DNA of 64,000 nt from Macrostomum hystrix (lineage: Eukaryota > Platyhelminthes > Macrostomidae), in assembly GCA_950097015.1 (NCBI GenBank), contig CATNEN010000005.1:1116001-1180000 (forward strand). The letters are read 5' to 3'. Every line of letters begins with the position of its first letter. Position 1 is the first letter of the stretch. The translations under genes and the position numbers were made by a program. Under the pieces are notes generated by a model, which saw nothing but the letters and a program-made list of their open reading frames with translations, searched no databases and was not told where the DNA came from. Positions 45,201-56,457 of this stretch are shown piece by piece.

Positions 45201-48200
45201 GGCGATCGCCCAATTCGTCGAAGCCGGCCGGGTTGCATTGCGACCGGAGATGAAGCTACTGGCCGAGGTGAAGATGGGCGAGACCCATCTCACGGCCGAC
45301 AGGCCACAGCGCGCCCTGTACCATTTCGAGCACTGCCTGGACCTGGCAGAAGCCGACCCTGATGGGATCACCGACCAGCTGCAGTCCGTGCAGCTGCAGG
45401 TGGCCGTCATTCATCAGATGTCATCGTCAACTGAATCTCTTGACGCTGTGAGAATGGGTGTTACCATAGACTATGCCTTTTTGTAGGAGTGGAGTTTGAG
45501 GATATTTATTTCACTTAAGGAAGTTGTAGCCTGGTGGTTAGAGCGACGGACTCAGGACTTAAAGGTCGAGGGTTCGATTCCCGACTCCACTGGAACAATT
45601 AGTGTCCTTTAGTAAAACAGCTCTGCATTGCTTCAGTTCACCCGGCTTGTATTTGACAAACTATTAAAAAATATTACTTTTAATACTACTGCGCAATCTC
45701 CTACTGCAAGTAGGCTAGTATGATATATTGCAACTATTTCGCGATGCTCAATTCAGGCCGAGCGTTTATTTTATCAGCTGCTGCCAAATCTGGAGCGAAG
45801 CCTCAGTCGTCCTCGACCGTGGGACGCCCCGGCGCCAAGGGATCTACTTCGCGATCTGCGTCGCTGCTATCTTGGACTGGCGAATGCGGCTGCGAAGCGA
45901 GACAAATCCGAAAGAGCCCTGCTGGCCTCCGAGGCCGCTAGGCGCCGGAGCATCGGCCATCACCTGTCCACCAGGCTGTCCACCCTTTCAACGGACAGAT
46001 TCGAAGTTCTGGAAGGCGGCGGCGGCGGCGGCAGCGGCGTAGGAAACGATCGCGGGCGGCTGCAGTTGAACTGGGACATGGACCGGCTTAGGCGCACGGT
46101 AATAATCCTGCTAGTGAATGCAGTGTGGGGTTTGAGTGAGTGGTCTAACACCTATGCCTCTCGCAACGAGGTTCCTGAGCTCGTTTCCGAGCTCGATTCG
46201 CTGGCTGCGGGTCTAGTGTCACGAAATGATGTGCCAGAACCCACAGCACGCAAGTATTATCGTTAACATGTGACTGCTCACACCCAGGTGGATCTTCAGT
46301 CAACGAGTGTGCTGTGCCTAAGTCTGACCACAGACGGTTGCCTTGTTTGGCTGCTGGAACCCACCCGCGGCCTGACAGCCTTCGATCATCGCACCAGCGC
46401 CAAAGGTTTCAGCGTCCGACGTCTCAAGTCGTTGGCTGCTCGACTTCTAGCCGACTGCGCTTCTGGTCAACGGCTGAGGTACTTCGCCGAGGTCCGACGC
46501 CTGCCAGAGTCGCGAAGTCGGCTTAGATGCCAGCGAAGGCGCTACGAGGCTTTGTCGAGAGCGCATCGGCGAGCGGAGGCCGAGAGGCTGTTCGACGAAG
46601 CCGAGACGGCGGCTAAAATAGCTGAGGCTGGTAGCGAAACGGTGAGCTTTTCGGTGAATTAGAAAGTGAAAAAACAGGATATTCCTAGGGTTGAGCTGAT
46701 AATTATGCAGCCAAGCTTATTCCCTCTCTGTGTACTTGCCAATTCATTTTAAACTGTAAATATACTCCGTTGAAATGATGTTAAGCAGCTACTCATCCAC
46801 CCTAAATGTAACAGCAAATTGCTTTGCACTAAATGAACATTAAGCAGTCTAGATATTTATTTCCCGATTTTAAGTTTACCCGCCCTTATTCTACCCACAA
46901 TGTACTTTCAGCAAGCTATTATTTGTAGCCTTTACGTAAATTCAACTCTCAAGTTAATTATCCTCAATGTACATACATAAACTTATTCTTCTATCCTAAA
47001 ATGTTCTTAAAGCAGCCTAGTTTTCTAACCTCAAATGTACATTCAGCAGCCTAGTTTTCTAACCTCAAATGTACACTCGGCAGCCTAGATTTCTATCCAC
47101 AAATGTACATTTAGCAGCCTAGTTTTCTATCCTCAATGTACATGCAGCAGCGAAGCTCGTATTCTCTATCCTCAATGTACATTCGGCAGCTTTCTTTTTG
47201 TCTTTAATTAACAATAAGCTTAGTCTCCTCCTTCAGCACCCTCCCGAAGCCCTCTAAGCATGCACGGCTTTTAACCCAAAGAGCTAAAAATTTTAATCAA
47301 CAGAAGCTCGAGCCACTACAGCAGCTCTATCGCATGCTTCTTGGTGGCGGCTGTGTCGAAGATCGTTTAAATAGTTTGCCATCCGACTCCAGCGTAACCT
47401 TGGTTACCGATGACGCCGAACTGGGCGCCATTCCATTCGAATTGGCGCCAAAATTTAGCCGCCTAGCAACGCCTCCGTTTCGCGTCAGCAGCCTGTGGCA
47501 TCTGGACTGCGCGGTAAACAGCGAACTTGACCGATTGAGGTTTGAGGAGGACGTCGAATTTGAACGCCAGTTGGCTAGGCGCGGTGGCAAAGCTGACGGC
47601 GCTATCAATGCAAACTCATCCGACATGCAGGCAGACGATTTTCAACCTAGCGAATCTGCCAGACAGAGGCGCCCTGGCGCGGCGGTGACCTTTGATCTCA
47701 AAGCGACAAATAAAAAAGCGGCCGCAGCCAAGAAGGTGTCAACTGGAGCGCCAATTATTAAATTTACAACTGGCGCGGAAACCGAATCGCCGGCATTGAA
47801 TCCTAGACAGGTGACTGGGATAAATTATCTTTCTTTCAGAAATATGTTTATAATAGAAATTTTAACCAAAGATCCTAACATTTTGTGTCCAATTCTGGCA
47901 TAAGAGAATCCATATTGACCCAGAGTAATCTTGACCCAGAATGATCTTGACCCAGAGAACTATTGACCCAGAGAACTATTGACACATCGACCTGCTTCGC
48001 TTCCCAAATCTGCAGCTGTCGAATCCCCACCTGCTTCGGACCGCATCCACCGACCCAGCGAGCAGCCAGCCAGCAAAGCAATCAACGACTTTGTCTCTTC
48101 AGCCGAATGTCGGCTCTCGTCGTCCGCATCCAGCAGCTGGAGCCGCGTCGACAACTCTTTCAACAATGGCCACCGGAGGAGCCAAGGCGAAGGCCCACAG

Positions 48201-51200
48201 TCGAGTCGCTGACACTGTCACGGTTCTGACTAGTCGCACCGCGACAGACACGAATGTGGCCACATCGTCTCTCTTCGTGACGCCCTATCGACAGATTAGC
48301 GATCCGGAGAAATGTGTCGTCATTGGCAACCCAAAACTGCCAAAGCAGTGAGTGTAGATTGAGTCTAGAAAATAATATATTTTCAGATAATCTGGGGTTA
48401 ACTAATAAATTACTCGTACCCTGCAAACAAACAGCTTAACAGTGGACGGAGAGCCTTGGACAACTGTGAGTCACATGCAGCAGGCTCACACTGAGCTGCT
48501 CCGTGTTGGCGAAATGTGCGAAGTGTGCCCGATTGAGGGAGAGGCCGCTACCAAGGAGATCTTTCTCAAGGAGCTGCAGTCAGCCACTGTTATGCACATT
48601 GGTATGTATTTTTCTACCTTTGATAACGAAAATTTTTTAAGTCCAGGGTAAAAACCAGAAAAACACTTAATACGTTCGATGAATCAATCAATGTACATTA
48701 GGGAAGGAAAGTTAGGCAAGCAGGTCTGTGTTTGATGAATCAGTCAATGTACATTGGGGAAGGAAATAGGGTCGAGTAGGATTGTGTTTGATGATTCACT
48801 CAGTGTACATTGGGGAAGGAAATTTTGGCTGGCAGGCCTGTATTTGATGAATCAGCCAATGTAAATTGGGGAAGGAAAGTTAGGCTGGCAGGCCTGTATT
48901 TGATAAATCAGTCAATGTACATTGAGGAAAGAAAGTTAAGCTGACAGGCCTGTGTTTGATGAGTCATTCAATGTACATTGGGTTAAGGAAAGTTAGGCGG
49001 ACAGGAGTGTGTTTAAATAATCAGCCTTAATTAACTAGGAGCTGAAAGGAATGTTTTTGATAGCTCGTACATGTATTGCGCTACTAAATTTAGGCAAAAA
49101 TGTGAAACGAAAACCCATTTCAGCAACTTACGCCTGCTTGAAACGCGGCTATCTGGCTCTGTCGCCGAATCCCAATCGTCAGCGTCTAAAAATGGACGGT
49201 CAATCAACGACAACAAAGAACGCAGGTGACAGCGCTCCGGATGCCGATGAGCAGTGCTACCTGGTGACGCCGCGCGATTTGCTCCAGTGTGGTCGTCTAA
49301 GAGCAGGTGAGTTTTGAAAACTGTTTGCGTCATTTGCGTCAAAACCAGTACACAATTTTGGACAAATTTATGCCAAATTTTCAGGCCTCATCGTTCTGAG
49401 CTGCGGCTGGGCAACCACTATCGCTCCTACAAAGGCCTCTAAAAGTCAAGACGTCGATTCCAACGATTCAACAGAGGAAGAAGACTCCCTGCTGCCCAAT
49501 CTTCTGCTGTCTCTGGGCGCTCAGTGTGTTCTCTGCCTGGCCTGGCCTTTGCCTGGCAAAGCTCTGGCGGAGTTCTGGCACCGTTTCTACCTGGCCCTGC
49601 AATGGGGCGAAGCCAGCGTTGGCACTGCGGTGCGCTCTGGACTGAGCGGCCTAGCCGAGACTGAAGAGTGAGTGAACGGTGCTCAAGACTGGCATGTCTC
49701 GTTTTTTAAACGGATATTTCCACTTTAAGTTGTGAATTAAGCTTCATTTTTATCACTACATTCAATTATTCAACACGGTGTGTTTGTCCTCGTCAGGCAG
49801 TGTACACTCTCGCTGTGTCTTTTGGGTTAGCCTTTATAAGCGTAAATTGCATGACAATCTCCCAAGCTTTCACTTCGCGACGCGGAATCGAGCTCAGGGA
49901 CGTTGTAGCGAGAAGCAAACGTGTTAGACCGCTCTACCACTCACCCCCCACACAGCTGTAAAATCACTACCGGTATTATAGGTTAGCTGGGCATTGCGAT
50001 CCCTTGTTAAACTGATTAAAGTACTTCAAGTAGTGTATCTAAATATTATTATCAATTAGGTACAACCATCGCAAAAGTACGAAAAACATGCTTTTCAACA
50101 GGTTTTCCGGCCCGGGTATTCAAGGCGCAGTTCGACTTTACGGAAAAGATGCCATCATCAATCTCGCCGACATTCGGTCTGCTCAACTGTCGCAGACTAT
50201 CGACTCCGTGGAAGCTGAAGAAGGAGCCAGACAGATGCTAAACGATGATGACGACAAGGAGAAATGTAAGTTGTGCCTGTTTCTTCACATTTTAGGTGAT
50301 GCTTGACACCCCAGCCCATTAACGGATAATGTGAGATTTCTCCGCTTTTTCTAAACAAGATTCAAGATACCCTGGCTAATTATAGGAATTTTGGAATTTC
50401 CCCTACCAAAAAATCAATGATGTGGGAATTCCTCAGTCTATTTATTGATAAGTTTGAATTTCAGCTGTCTATTTATATATTGCTGGGAATTTCACAATTT
50501 ATGAAATTTGCTAGTACGCAAATCCATTGCGTACTATATGAAAACTATTTTTATAAGCCTACTCATATCTTATACGCCACCTTACTCAAAGTGAAACAGC
50601 CAAAGGACACGGAAGAGGAAATCTTTGTTCTGGAGAAGGAGGGTAATGCTATTCTGAAAATAAAGAATGCCTTTTTTCTTTTCCATAGATTTTCCGCAAT
50701 GCTGATGGTATATGATCCCCCATTGATGCTAAAATTAGCAAAAATTATCGCGTACACGCACATGTTGCCCATAGACGATCGACCTTGAATGTTAGAGATA
50801 GAAACGCTTTTGTATAGCACGCTTGGACAGCGTGCACATTGTATTCTGCCCGAGCGGTCACCAACAGATAAATTTTGTGACAGCCTCTTATGTCTGTGAC
50901 CCAAATAAACGGGGTAACTATAGATTTTATTGCATTGTATTTAATAGGATAACTTTAATATGATAGCTATAATAATATAGATAGCAATAATTAGAACAAT
51001 AAAAAGGTTAAGGACAATATAAGCAAAACATGAGGAAGCAAAAGAATGTGAACAGGTTTGGTATTGCAAGCAAGTTTATCAATGCTTTCTAAATGTTGCG
51101 CAACTGTCAGTTTTAAGGAATGTTCCTTGACGTCACAGATGTCAGAAAACAGTTTCGTAACAGCTCCAGTACTCAGGGTCCAGTGGAAAAGTGCAGGTGG

Positions 51201-54200
51201 AATGCACAGTTGCAAAATGTCCCATTGATGGCGGAACTCATCGCATGCATGCTGGCTTGAATCGTACGGTCCAGGTCAGGATTCGACGGCCCAGGCTGGT
51301 CAGGAGTCGTCATTGCACCAGCCCCAACAGAGGGTCTTGCGTCAGGCAAGGTGATTGATGCGACTGCCTTGGTATTGTCATTGCGTCCGATGGAACTGAT
51401 GACGCTTGACAAATTTGCCATTTCAGCATCGCGCTTCCGACCGTGCCGAAGGTAGCGCTCAGTGGCAGTCACGGACTTATGGCCAGTAATTGATCCAATG
51501 TCCTTGAGGGGTACACCATTTGCGTCGAGTTCAGTCACCACAGTAGTCCGGATGCAGTGTCCTGTGTACCTCTTGGTAAGCGCAGCAGCAGCAGAAATAT
51601 CGGACATCATATTTCCGAGCGTGTTGTGGCCAACAACCTGCTTTGCAAAGACCAAGAACTAATCCACGTGTGCGTGGGCGTAGAAAGAAATGCGCGCTGT
51701 TGACATTCTCCTTGGACTTGGCCTCACCGATTTTCGTCATGTTGGTAACCAGCGCAGCATGGGGCAACTAGCATTTCCAGTCTCAGCAAGCACCGACTGT
51801 TTCCTGTCTTCGCTAGTCTTCATCTCCAGGCTGCCGCGAACATTTTTGGTTTCCATAGGAACGGGCTTAAAAGCTCGGCGACCGTTGATTGAATAATAAT
51901 AATAATTAATAATAATAATTGATTACACCTGCCCCAATTGGGTCAGATGTGCAGCCGACAGCACAGCCGCAGCTAATGCGCGGCGCATCTGAAGGCTGCG
52001 TACGGCTGTTCAGTCCACGGACTGGGGGGACGCCACACCCACCTTCAATTATCCCAGCTGATGCTGGTACCCATTTAACAGCTGGGTGAACTGAAGCAAT
52101 GCAGAGTTAAGTGTCTTGCTAAAGGACACAAATTGTTCAGTGGAGTCGGGAATCGAACCCCCGATTGAAATTCTCTCAAAGGATTCCATGGAAAGCTTAC
52201 GAAGCCATTCGCGTCCTCGTAGTCCGAAGTGAAGCGCGATGAGATAGTAGACTTCGTGCTGTAGTTTTGTGGGAGTGGTACGATCGAAGTAGTAGCGTAG
52301 TTTCTCTAGATCGCCCATAGACAGCCTTAGCGGTCATCAATCAAAATTCGAATTGGTGACCGCTGAAAGGCGTAGACTAAAACAAGCTAGCTAGCTGCAT
52401 TGATTTGATTCGTTCGTTCTGATTGGTGACCGCAAACGTGATTCTTTTTAGAAGCACGCTTTCGGACATAATACAATGCCAAAGAAGACTGGCTATTTGC
52501 GCATCAATGTCTGTGACCGAGGGCGCTGATGCCCGCATAGCCGGTCTTCTTTACACCATTGCTCGACCTTGACGTTTTAAAATAGATAACCCTGCCCCAA
52601 TGCTTTCTGTTTTCATTTGGCACGCGTGAAGGGCGTGCACATTGATCGACCTTGAAGGTTAAAAAAAGAATTGCTTTATTTTTAATAGCACACTATATAT
52701 ATTTAAGGGCGTTCACATCAACCTAAAATGTTGATTAAGTTGTTGATTAAAATGCACAGAAAAAATAGTTTATTGCTAGATGAGTTTTAATTAGAGCACT
52801 TTTCGATGCTGTACGTAGTATTATTATTATGAGGCATCATTAGTTGTTAGTTATTGTTGCAGCATGAACTGATAAACAGTTATGAGTAATGATTATTAAT
52901 TACTCGTTCACAAATATTCATTTACTAATATTTTTCGTGCAAAAGTTTCTTTGTTCAATCGATTAGTTTAATTTGCAAACCTTTCGTCAGAGACGTTAAA
53001 ATGCTATTTTAGCTACTTATTAAAGCTTACTAAAGATAGTAGTATAGATATTTAAATAAAATTCTAATCTCCTACGGATTCCTTAATTAATCCAGTTCCA
53101 AAGGAGGCCGCTCTGATGTATGAGGTGCAAAGTCTAGTGTCAGCTGTGCTGCAGGGCAACAAACAACATCCGGGATGTTTGGAGCAAATCTCGTCTTTGG
53201 TGAGTGAACTGGTTGAATTAGGGACACGAAAAAAGGATCCATGTACAGATAACCTCAGACACGAACTCCCGGCCATTTCAGCTGGACGGAGCTCTGAAGC
53301 GCCTGTTTCTAGGAAATCCCGGCAAAGCCAATCGTCGCCTGCCAGACTGCCTGGCTGAATTCCCTGCCGCTAGTCGCCTGCTCCGCTTTCTCGGCTTCCA
53401 CTTTCAGCCAGACTTCGAAGACACGCCCAGACAGCTAGTTGTGTTTCCGCACTGGGACAGGGACGGCCTACTGCTGCCAGCCTACCATGTGTTTGCCAGC
53501 CTGCTGACCATTGTGCCTCATCCGGGCTTAACAGAGGCGCTGTTTGAACTGTTGCCAACTAGCCAGGAGAAGATCTCCTACCTTGTCGACCTGCTGGCGA
53601 TAACCAAGCACGCCGAGGATCTTCAAGTCAAACAGTCCGATCTAACTGTTCGAGTTCTACTAGGCCAGCCCAAGACTCTGGCTCTGATTAGGCAGCTGGG
53701 CTTTGTGGAGCTGGGAAAATTTTTGTACTTTTCCAAGACTAACGAAAGAAGGTCAGTATCATGCCTGTTAGACAGGGTTGTCTACCTGTAATTAGACAGA
53801 GTTGTCTACCTGTAATCAGACAGGGTTGTCTACCTGTAATTAGACAGCGTTATCTACCTGTAATTAAACAGCGCTATCTACCTGTAATTAGACAGCGTTA
53901 TCTACCTGTAATTAGACTGCGTTATCTACCTGTAATTAGACTGCGTTGTCTACCTGTAATTAGACAGCGTTATCTACCTGTAATTAGACAGCGCTATCTA
54001 CCTGTAATTAGACAGATTTATCGTCGTGTTGAACAGAGTTATCTACGTGTTAAGGCTTTGAAGTCATGCATGGTGATCATTATGGCCAACACTCGGGACT
54101 TATTTCAAACATTTCATTTCAGAGCACTGCTTAACTCGTGCCTGCAACTGCTCATCGCCCTGTCGACTCACAAGAGTCCTAGTCTGGTGCACAAGCTGGA

Positions 54201-55681
54201 TCCGGAGTTGCTAGGCAATCGTCGGGCTGAATTAGCCGCTGCTCAGTATCAGCCAATGAGAGAATTGAGCAGATTGTCTACCCTGGAGCCAGTGCTGCTG
54301 CCCAGGAATCAGGTATGAACTTGTTTAATCCCTTTTAGAGTAGTTTCGAAACATATCGGATAAAAATCTAGTAAAAAATAACTTACGTCCTTCCAAGTTT
54401 GTTGTTTTCGATACCAATAAACTCTATGGTAAAAAATTGGTTAAAAAATTCCGATGGATATCGGCTCTAGAGTTTACGATGGATTTTTCTATACATATCG
54501 CCATTAAAGTAAAAAAATCGTTTCTCGACACTTCTTGTTTGAAATTTTCAAAGGTGTGTGTCCTTAAACTGAGTGAAAAGAAAATTTTCTGAATTTGCAT
54601 AAAATTCAGACAGCATTTTCCAAACAGCATTTTCCAAACATATCGGATTTAAACTCGAGAAAATCAAAACTTTCTTACTTATGGATTTTTTTCGACACTG
54701 ATTCCAGTCGACGAGAAAAAAGCTGGACATAAGGTTTGAATGTAAGAAAAATTGAAATGTTTTATTAATCAAGTAAATATCACAATTCTGTAGAAATATA
54801 CCAGTCACAAAATTTCGGTTCACAATTATAAAGGACACAGTCATTGCAGTTATAACTGACCCGCTAACCAAAGTTTGCTGAAACCTTTTAAACATGTCCC
54901 ATCACGATTTTAAATCGAATATCAGAATTATCGCTTCACCGCGAGCGCCTGGCTTAGCGGTAACGCGTCCGACTCGCACACCGAAGGACCCGGGTTCGAA
55001 TCCGCAGCGAGGCCATATTATTTAAGGAGGTAGGCGCAGCCGCGAGAAGAAGGCCCATTAGGGCCAAACCCAAATGTACAGTAACAGAGAGTGCGCCGAG
55101 TTTTACAGATTATACAGGTTCAGTGGAATGTATGTTAAAATTGCATTCATCATCGTCATTCCTAAAATCAGTTACGCATGGCCACACCATGGATGACACT
55201 GATGGAGACTGCCGACGAGATGGCCGAGAAGATGCTGCTATCTAGAGCCCACAGCGACATCGAGCGACACGTCCTGGCCGCTGTCAGGCGAACTAGAACC
55301 TGGCAGCTGGAAGGACTCAAAGCTACCGCTGCGGTGGCGGCGGATTCGGCTAACGGTGAGAGGCGGACGAGACAACGCACTTTCTACAGCAGCAGCAGCA
55401 GCAGCAGCGGCGGCCAAGGACAAGTTAGAGAAACTACAGCAAGCATCAACGAAGAACAACTAACAGACAAGCAGCAGCAATTGGTCAAGGTGAAAGTGAA
55501 GCCTGGCGGGACACCCGCCTGCACCAGATACCCAGTTGACTACAAGCCAGCCCAGACACTGCCCCAGGTGGCCGAGAAGCGAGCGCAGGCCCACCGGGTG
55601 GTCGAAGAACGACTCAAAGAGATTAGCGACAGACGCGAGGCTAAACTAAAAGAATTATTCCTGCCTTACATTCACAGTTGA
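42284..55681 (+). CDS. TTC28: TTC28-like TPR-CHAT protein
   Basis: Eighteen exons: 42284-42379, 42468-42677, 43241-43418, 43827-44038, 44131-44637, 45106-45447, 45757-46098, 46288-46641, 47304-47810, 48016-48347, 48435-48601, 49124-49306, 49385-49667, 50102-50265, 53096-53199, 53282-53751, 54123-54312, 55172-55681. They give about 1716 residues, phase kept to the stop. TPR-type helices fill about residues 35-490 (AITRLSDALEIDVGNARLL, YSEVAIELYTECL, RALYHFEHCLDLA). A CHAT (caspase-like HetF/TTC28) domain spans about 630-1290: LVWLLEPTRGL, DDAELGAIPFELA, VMHIATYACLKRGYLALSP, LIVLSCGWA, LGAQCVLCLAWPLPGKALAE. The C-terminal part has the repeated helical modules of TTC28 (LLRFLGFHFQPDF, ALIRQLGFVELGKF). 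Human TTC28 is linked to mitosis/cytokinesis and is longer. The CHAT catalytic His and Cys positions look altered (HIATY, LSCG), so protease activity is doubtful. Confidence 0.9.
42690..43165. repeat. ~54-bp minisatellite in TTC28-like intron 2
   Basis: Units contain gctgattggctaacctgaca and gctgattggctacttacccg variants in alternation, giving a dimeric period of about 108 bp. The core ctgattggcta also appears as single scattered copies in the next intron (43547, 43610, 43676). Confidence 0.9.
44695..44965. repeat. ~18-bp pyrimidine-rich repeat in TTC28-like intron 5
   Basis: Units are close to tctctttctacccctgcg and become irregular towards the 3' side. The array lies on the donor side of the intron. 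The read-through frame of exon 5 into it is an artefact. Confidence 0.88.
45520..45656 (+). mobile_element. SINE-A, 3'-truncated
   Basis: The tRNA-like head is well kept (gttgtagcctggtggttaga, ggttcgattcccgactccac). The copy ends near ttcacccggcttg. It lies in intron 6 of the TTC28-like gene. Confidence 0.85.
46138..46262 (+). mobile_element. SINE-B, internally deleted
   Basis: A head-like part (gtggtctaacacctatgcct, cgagctcgattcg) is joined directly to the tail (ctgcgggtctagtgtcacg, gatgtgcca). It fills most of intron 7 of the TTC28-like gene. Confidence 0.65.
46950..47200. repeat. ~34-bp repeat in TTC28-like intron 8
   Basis: Imperfect units contain cagcctagttttcta and ctcaaatgtacatt. About six copies with drift are visible. 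Confidence 0.85.
48665..49020. repeat. ~57-bp repeat in TTC28-like intron 11
   Basis: About six imperfect units contain gtttgatgaatcagtcaatg followed by tacattggggaaggaaagtt. Confidence 0.88.
49780..49962 (-). mobile_element. SINE-B with tRNA-like head
   Basis: The reverse complement shows a head with gagtggtagagcggtctaac (A-box region) and gagctcgattccgc (B-box region), followed by the body ending gagtgtacactgcctgacga. This is the copy that shows SINE-B to be tRNA-derived. It lies in intron 13 of the TTC28-like gene. Confidence 0.75.
50592..50642 (+). CDS. Candidate 51-nt cassette exon of TTC28-like gene
   Basis: Flanked by AAAG on the left and a GTAATG donor on the right, it starts and ends in phase 1, exactly matching exons 14 and 15. 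Included, it would add about 17 residues (LKQPKDTEEEIFVLEKE) in an acidic linker after the CHAT domain. Codon use and residue mix look protein-like. The acceptor lacks a good pyrimidine tract. It could be an alternative exon or chance. Confidence 0.45.
51173..52318 (-). pseudogene. Crypton-type tyrosine recombinase relic, split by a SINE
   Basis: Reading from 52318 down, the N-terminal piece contains the Arg motif region YLIALHFGLRGREWLRKLSM. After the SINE (51894-52162) the frame continues (FKPVPMETKNVRGSLEMK). It shifts near 51735 and resumes with NVNSAHFFLRPRTRGL. A further shift leads to the catalytic core YTGHCIRTTVVTEL, GSITGHKSVTATERYLR, with the HxxR, TGHKS and Tyr motifs. This pattern is that of DUF3504/Crypton-type recombinases, which animals also carry in domesticated form (ZMYM, QRICH1). 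Several frame breaks and the SINE make it a dead copy. It sits in intron 14 of the TTC28-like gene on the opposite strand. Confidence 0.75.
51894..52162 (-). mobile_element. SINE-A inserted in the recombinase relic
   Basis: Reverse-oriented SINE-A with AT-rich tail, cacctgccccaattgggtca, gctgatgctggtacccattt and a 5'-truncated head ending at gggaatcgaaccccc. It is flanked by a 7-bp target-site duplication gattgaa at 51887-51893 and 52163-52169. Confidence 0.92.
52481..52552. other. Long imperfect hairpin
   Basis: aaagaagactggctatttgc starts the left arm, and the right arm ends atagccggtcttcttt. Over 26 bases 22 pair (one further position is a G-U wobble on one strand), with a loop of about 20 bases. 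Size and shape resemble a miRNA precursor, or the hairpin could be the end of a mobile element. Confidence 0.5.
53755..54012. repeat. 24-bp minisatellite in TTC28-like intron 16
   Basis: About ten units contain tacctgtaattagacagcgt and begin only a few bases after the donor of exon 16. Confidence 0.92.
54941..55160 (+). mobile_element. SINE-C (third tRNA-derived SINE family)
   Basis: The tRNA-like head has A box tggcttagcgg (54950-54960) and B box ggttcgaatcc (54993-55003). The body includes gaagaaggcccattagggcc, and a cattcatcatcgtcat tail follows. It is directly upstream of the last TTC28-like exon, whose acceptor lies about 10 bp after the tail. Confidence 0.85.
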
Positions 55682-56457
55682 TCTACTTATAGCTTTGCTC
55701 TGATTTAGTCTATGGCTAAAATCTATTGAGAAACTCTGCTACAAAACTCCTTCCTCATATACGAGTACACTACTAAGTGTTTGTGTACACCGCATGATGT
55801 TATAAAAGGCTAGTGTATAAGAGTTTTTTTAAAGTAATAAAGATCTATTTTATCTTGTACTCTTACTTCGAATGTCGAAAAAAATATTTTTTTTTCAGTA
55901 CAAAAATAAAACTAACGATGAAAAATACACATTTATTTTTTGTTATCTTCGATAAAATCACTATATCTTTGTTTTAAACAGAAACAGTTAAACTACCCCT
56001 ATTTAATTTAATGTTAACTAGTAAAAATGGAATGTGCATATTTCACAGTATTACCTAAGCAGACAAAAGTTTTATTAGATTTCAAGCAAGTATTACATGC
56101 CACAATTGAAAAAGTATTAAGTAAAATTCTTGCATTCATTGTAGTTATTAACAACATTCGACTGTATATGAAACCTATTCGTTTTATCAAAAAGAGCCAC
56201 AAGACAAACCACTAGTTATGCAGAGATATTGAGTAGACTTGTCAAGTCTCGTCAGGTCAACTTGTCACTTGAAAATGTAGTGATTCAAGGCTTCGCCAAG
56301 ACAATCAAAAGCCTGTCACCGGCCTTGCGCAATAGCTGCTTCTGTGCTGTCGGCTGCACATCTGGCCCAACTGAGGCAGGTGTAATAAATAATTTAAGTA
56401 GCTAAGTGAATCTCAAAGCAAATCACTTCGGTGTTTCCAATCGCGAAGTCACCAATT
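55682..56457. other. Tail-to-tail intergenic region (TTC28-like / PPCDC) with SINE-A 3' end
   Basis: A plus-strand AATAAA at 55836-55841 is a plausible polyadenylation signal for the TTC28-like gene. A SINE-A 3' fragment lies at about 56318-56395 (gcgcaatagctgcttctgtg, gtcggctgcacatctggccc). Otherwise the stretch is AT-rich, with no gene. Confidence 0.55.

Noticed and set aside
50417-50788. 123-codon plus-strand frame in TTC28-like intron 14
   Set aside because: Most of it is AT-rich intron text without a family signature. Only the 51-nt piece at 50592-50642 has fitting phase and splice sites.
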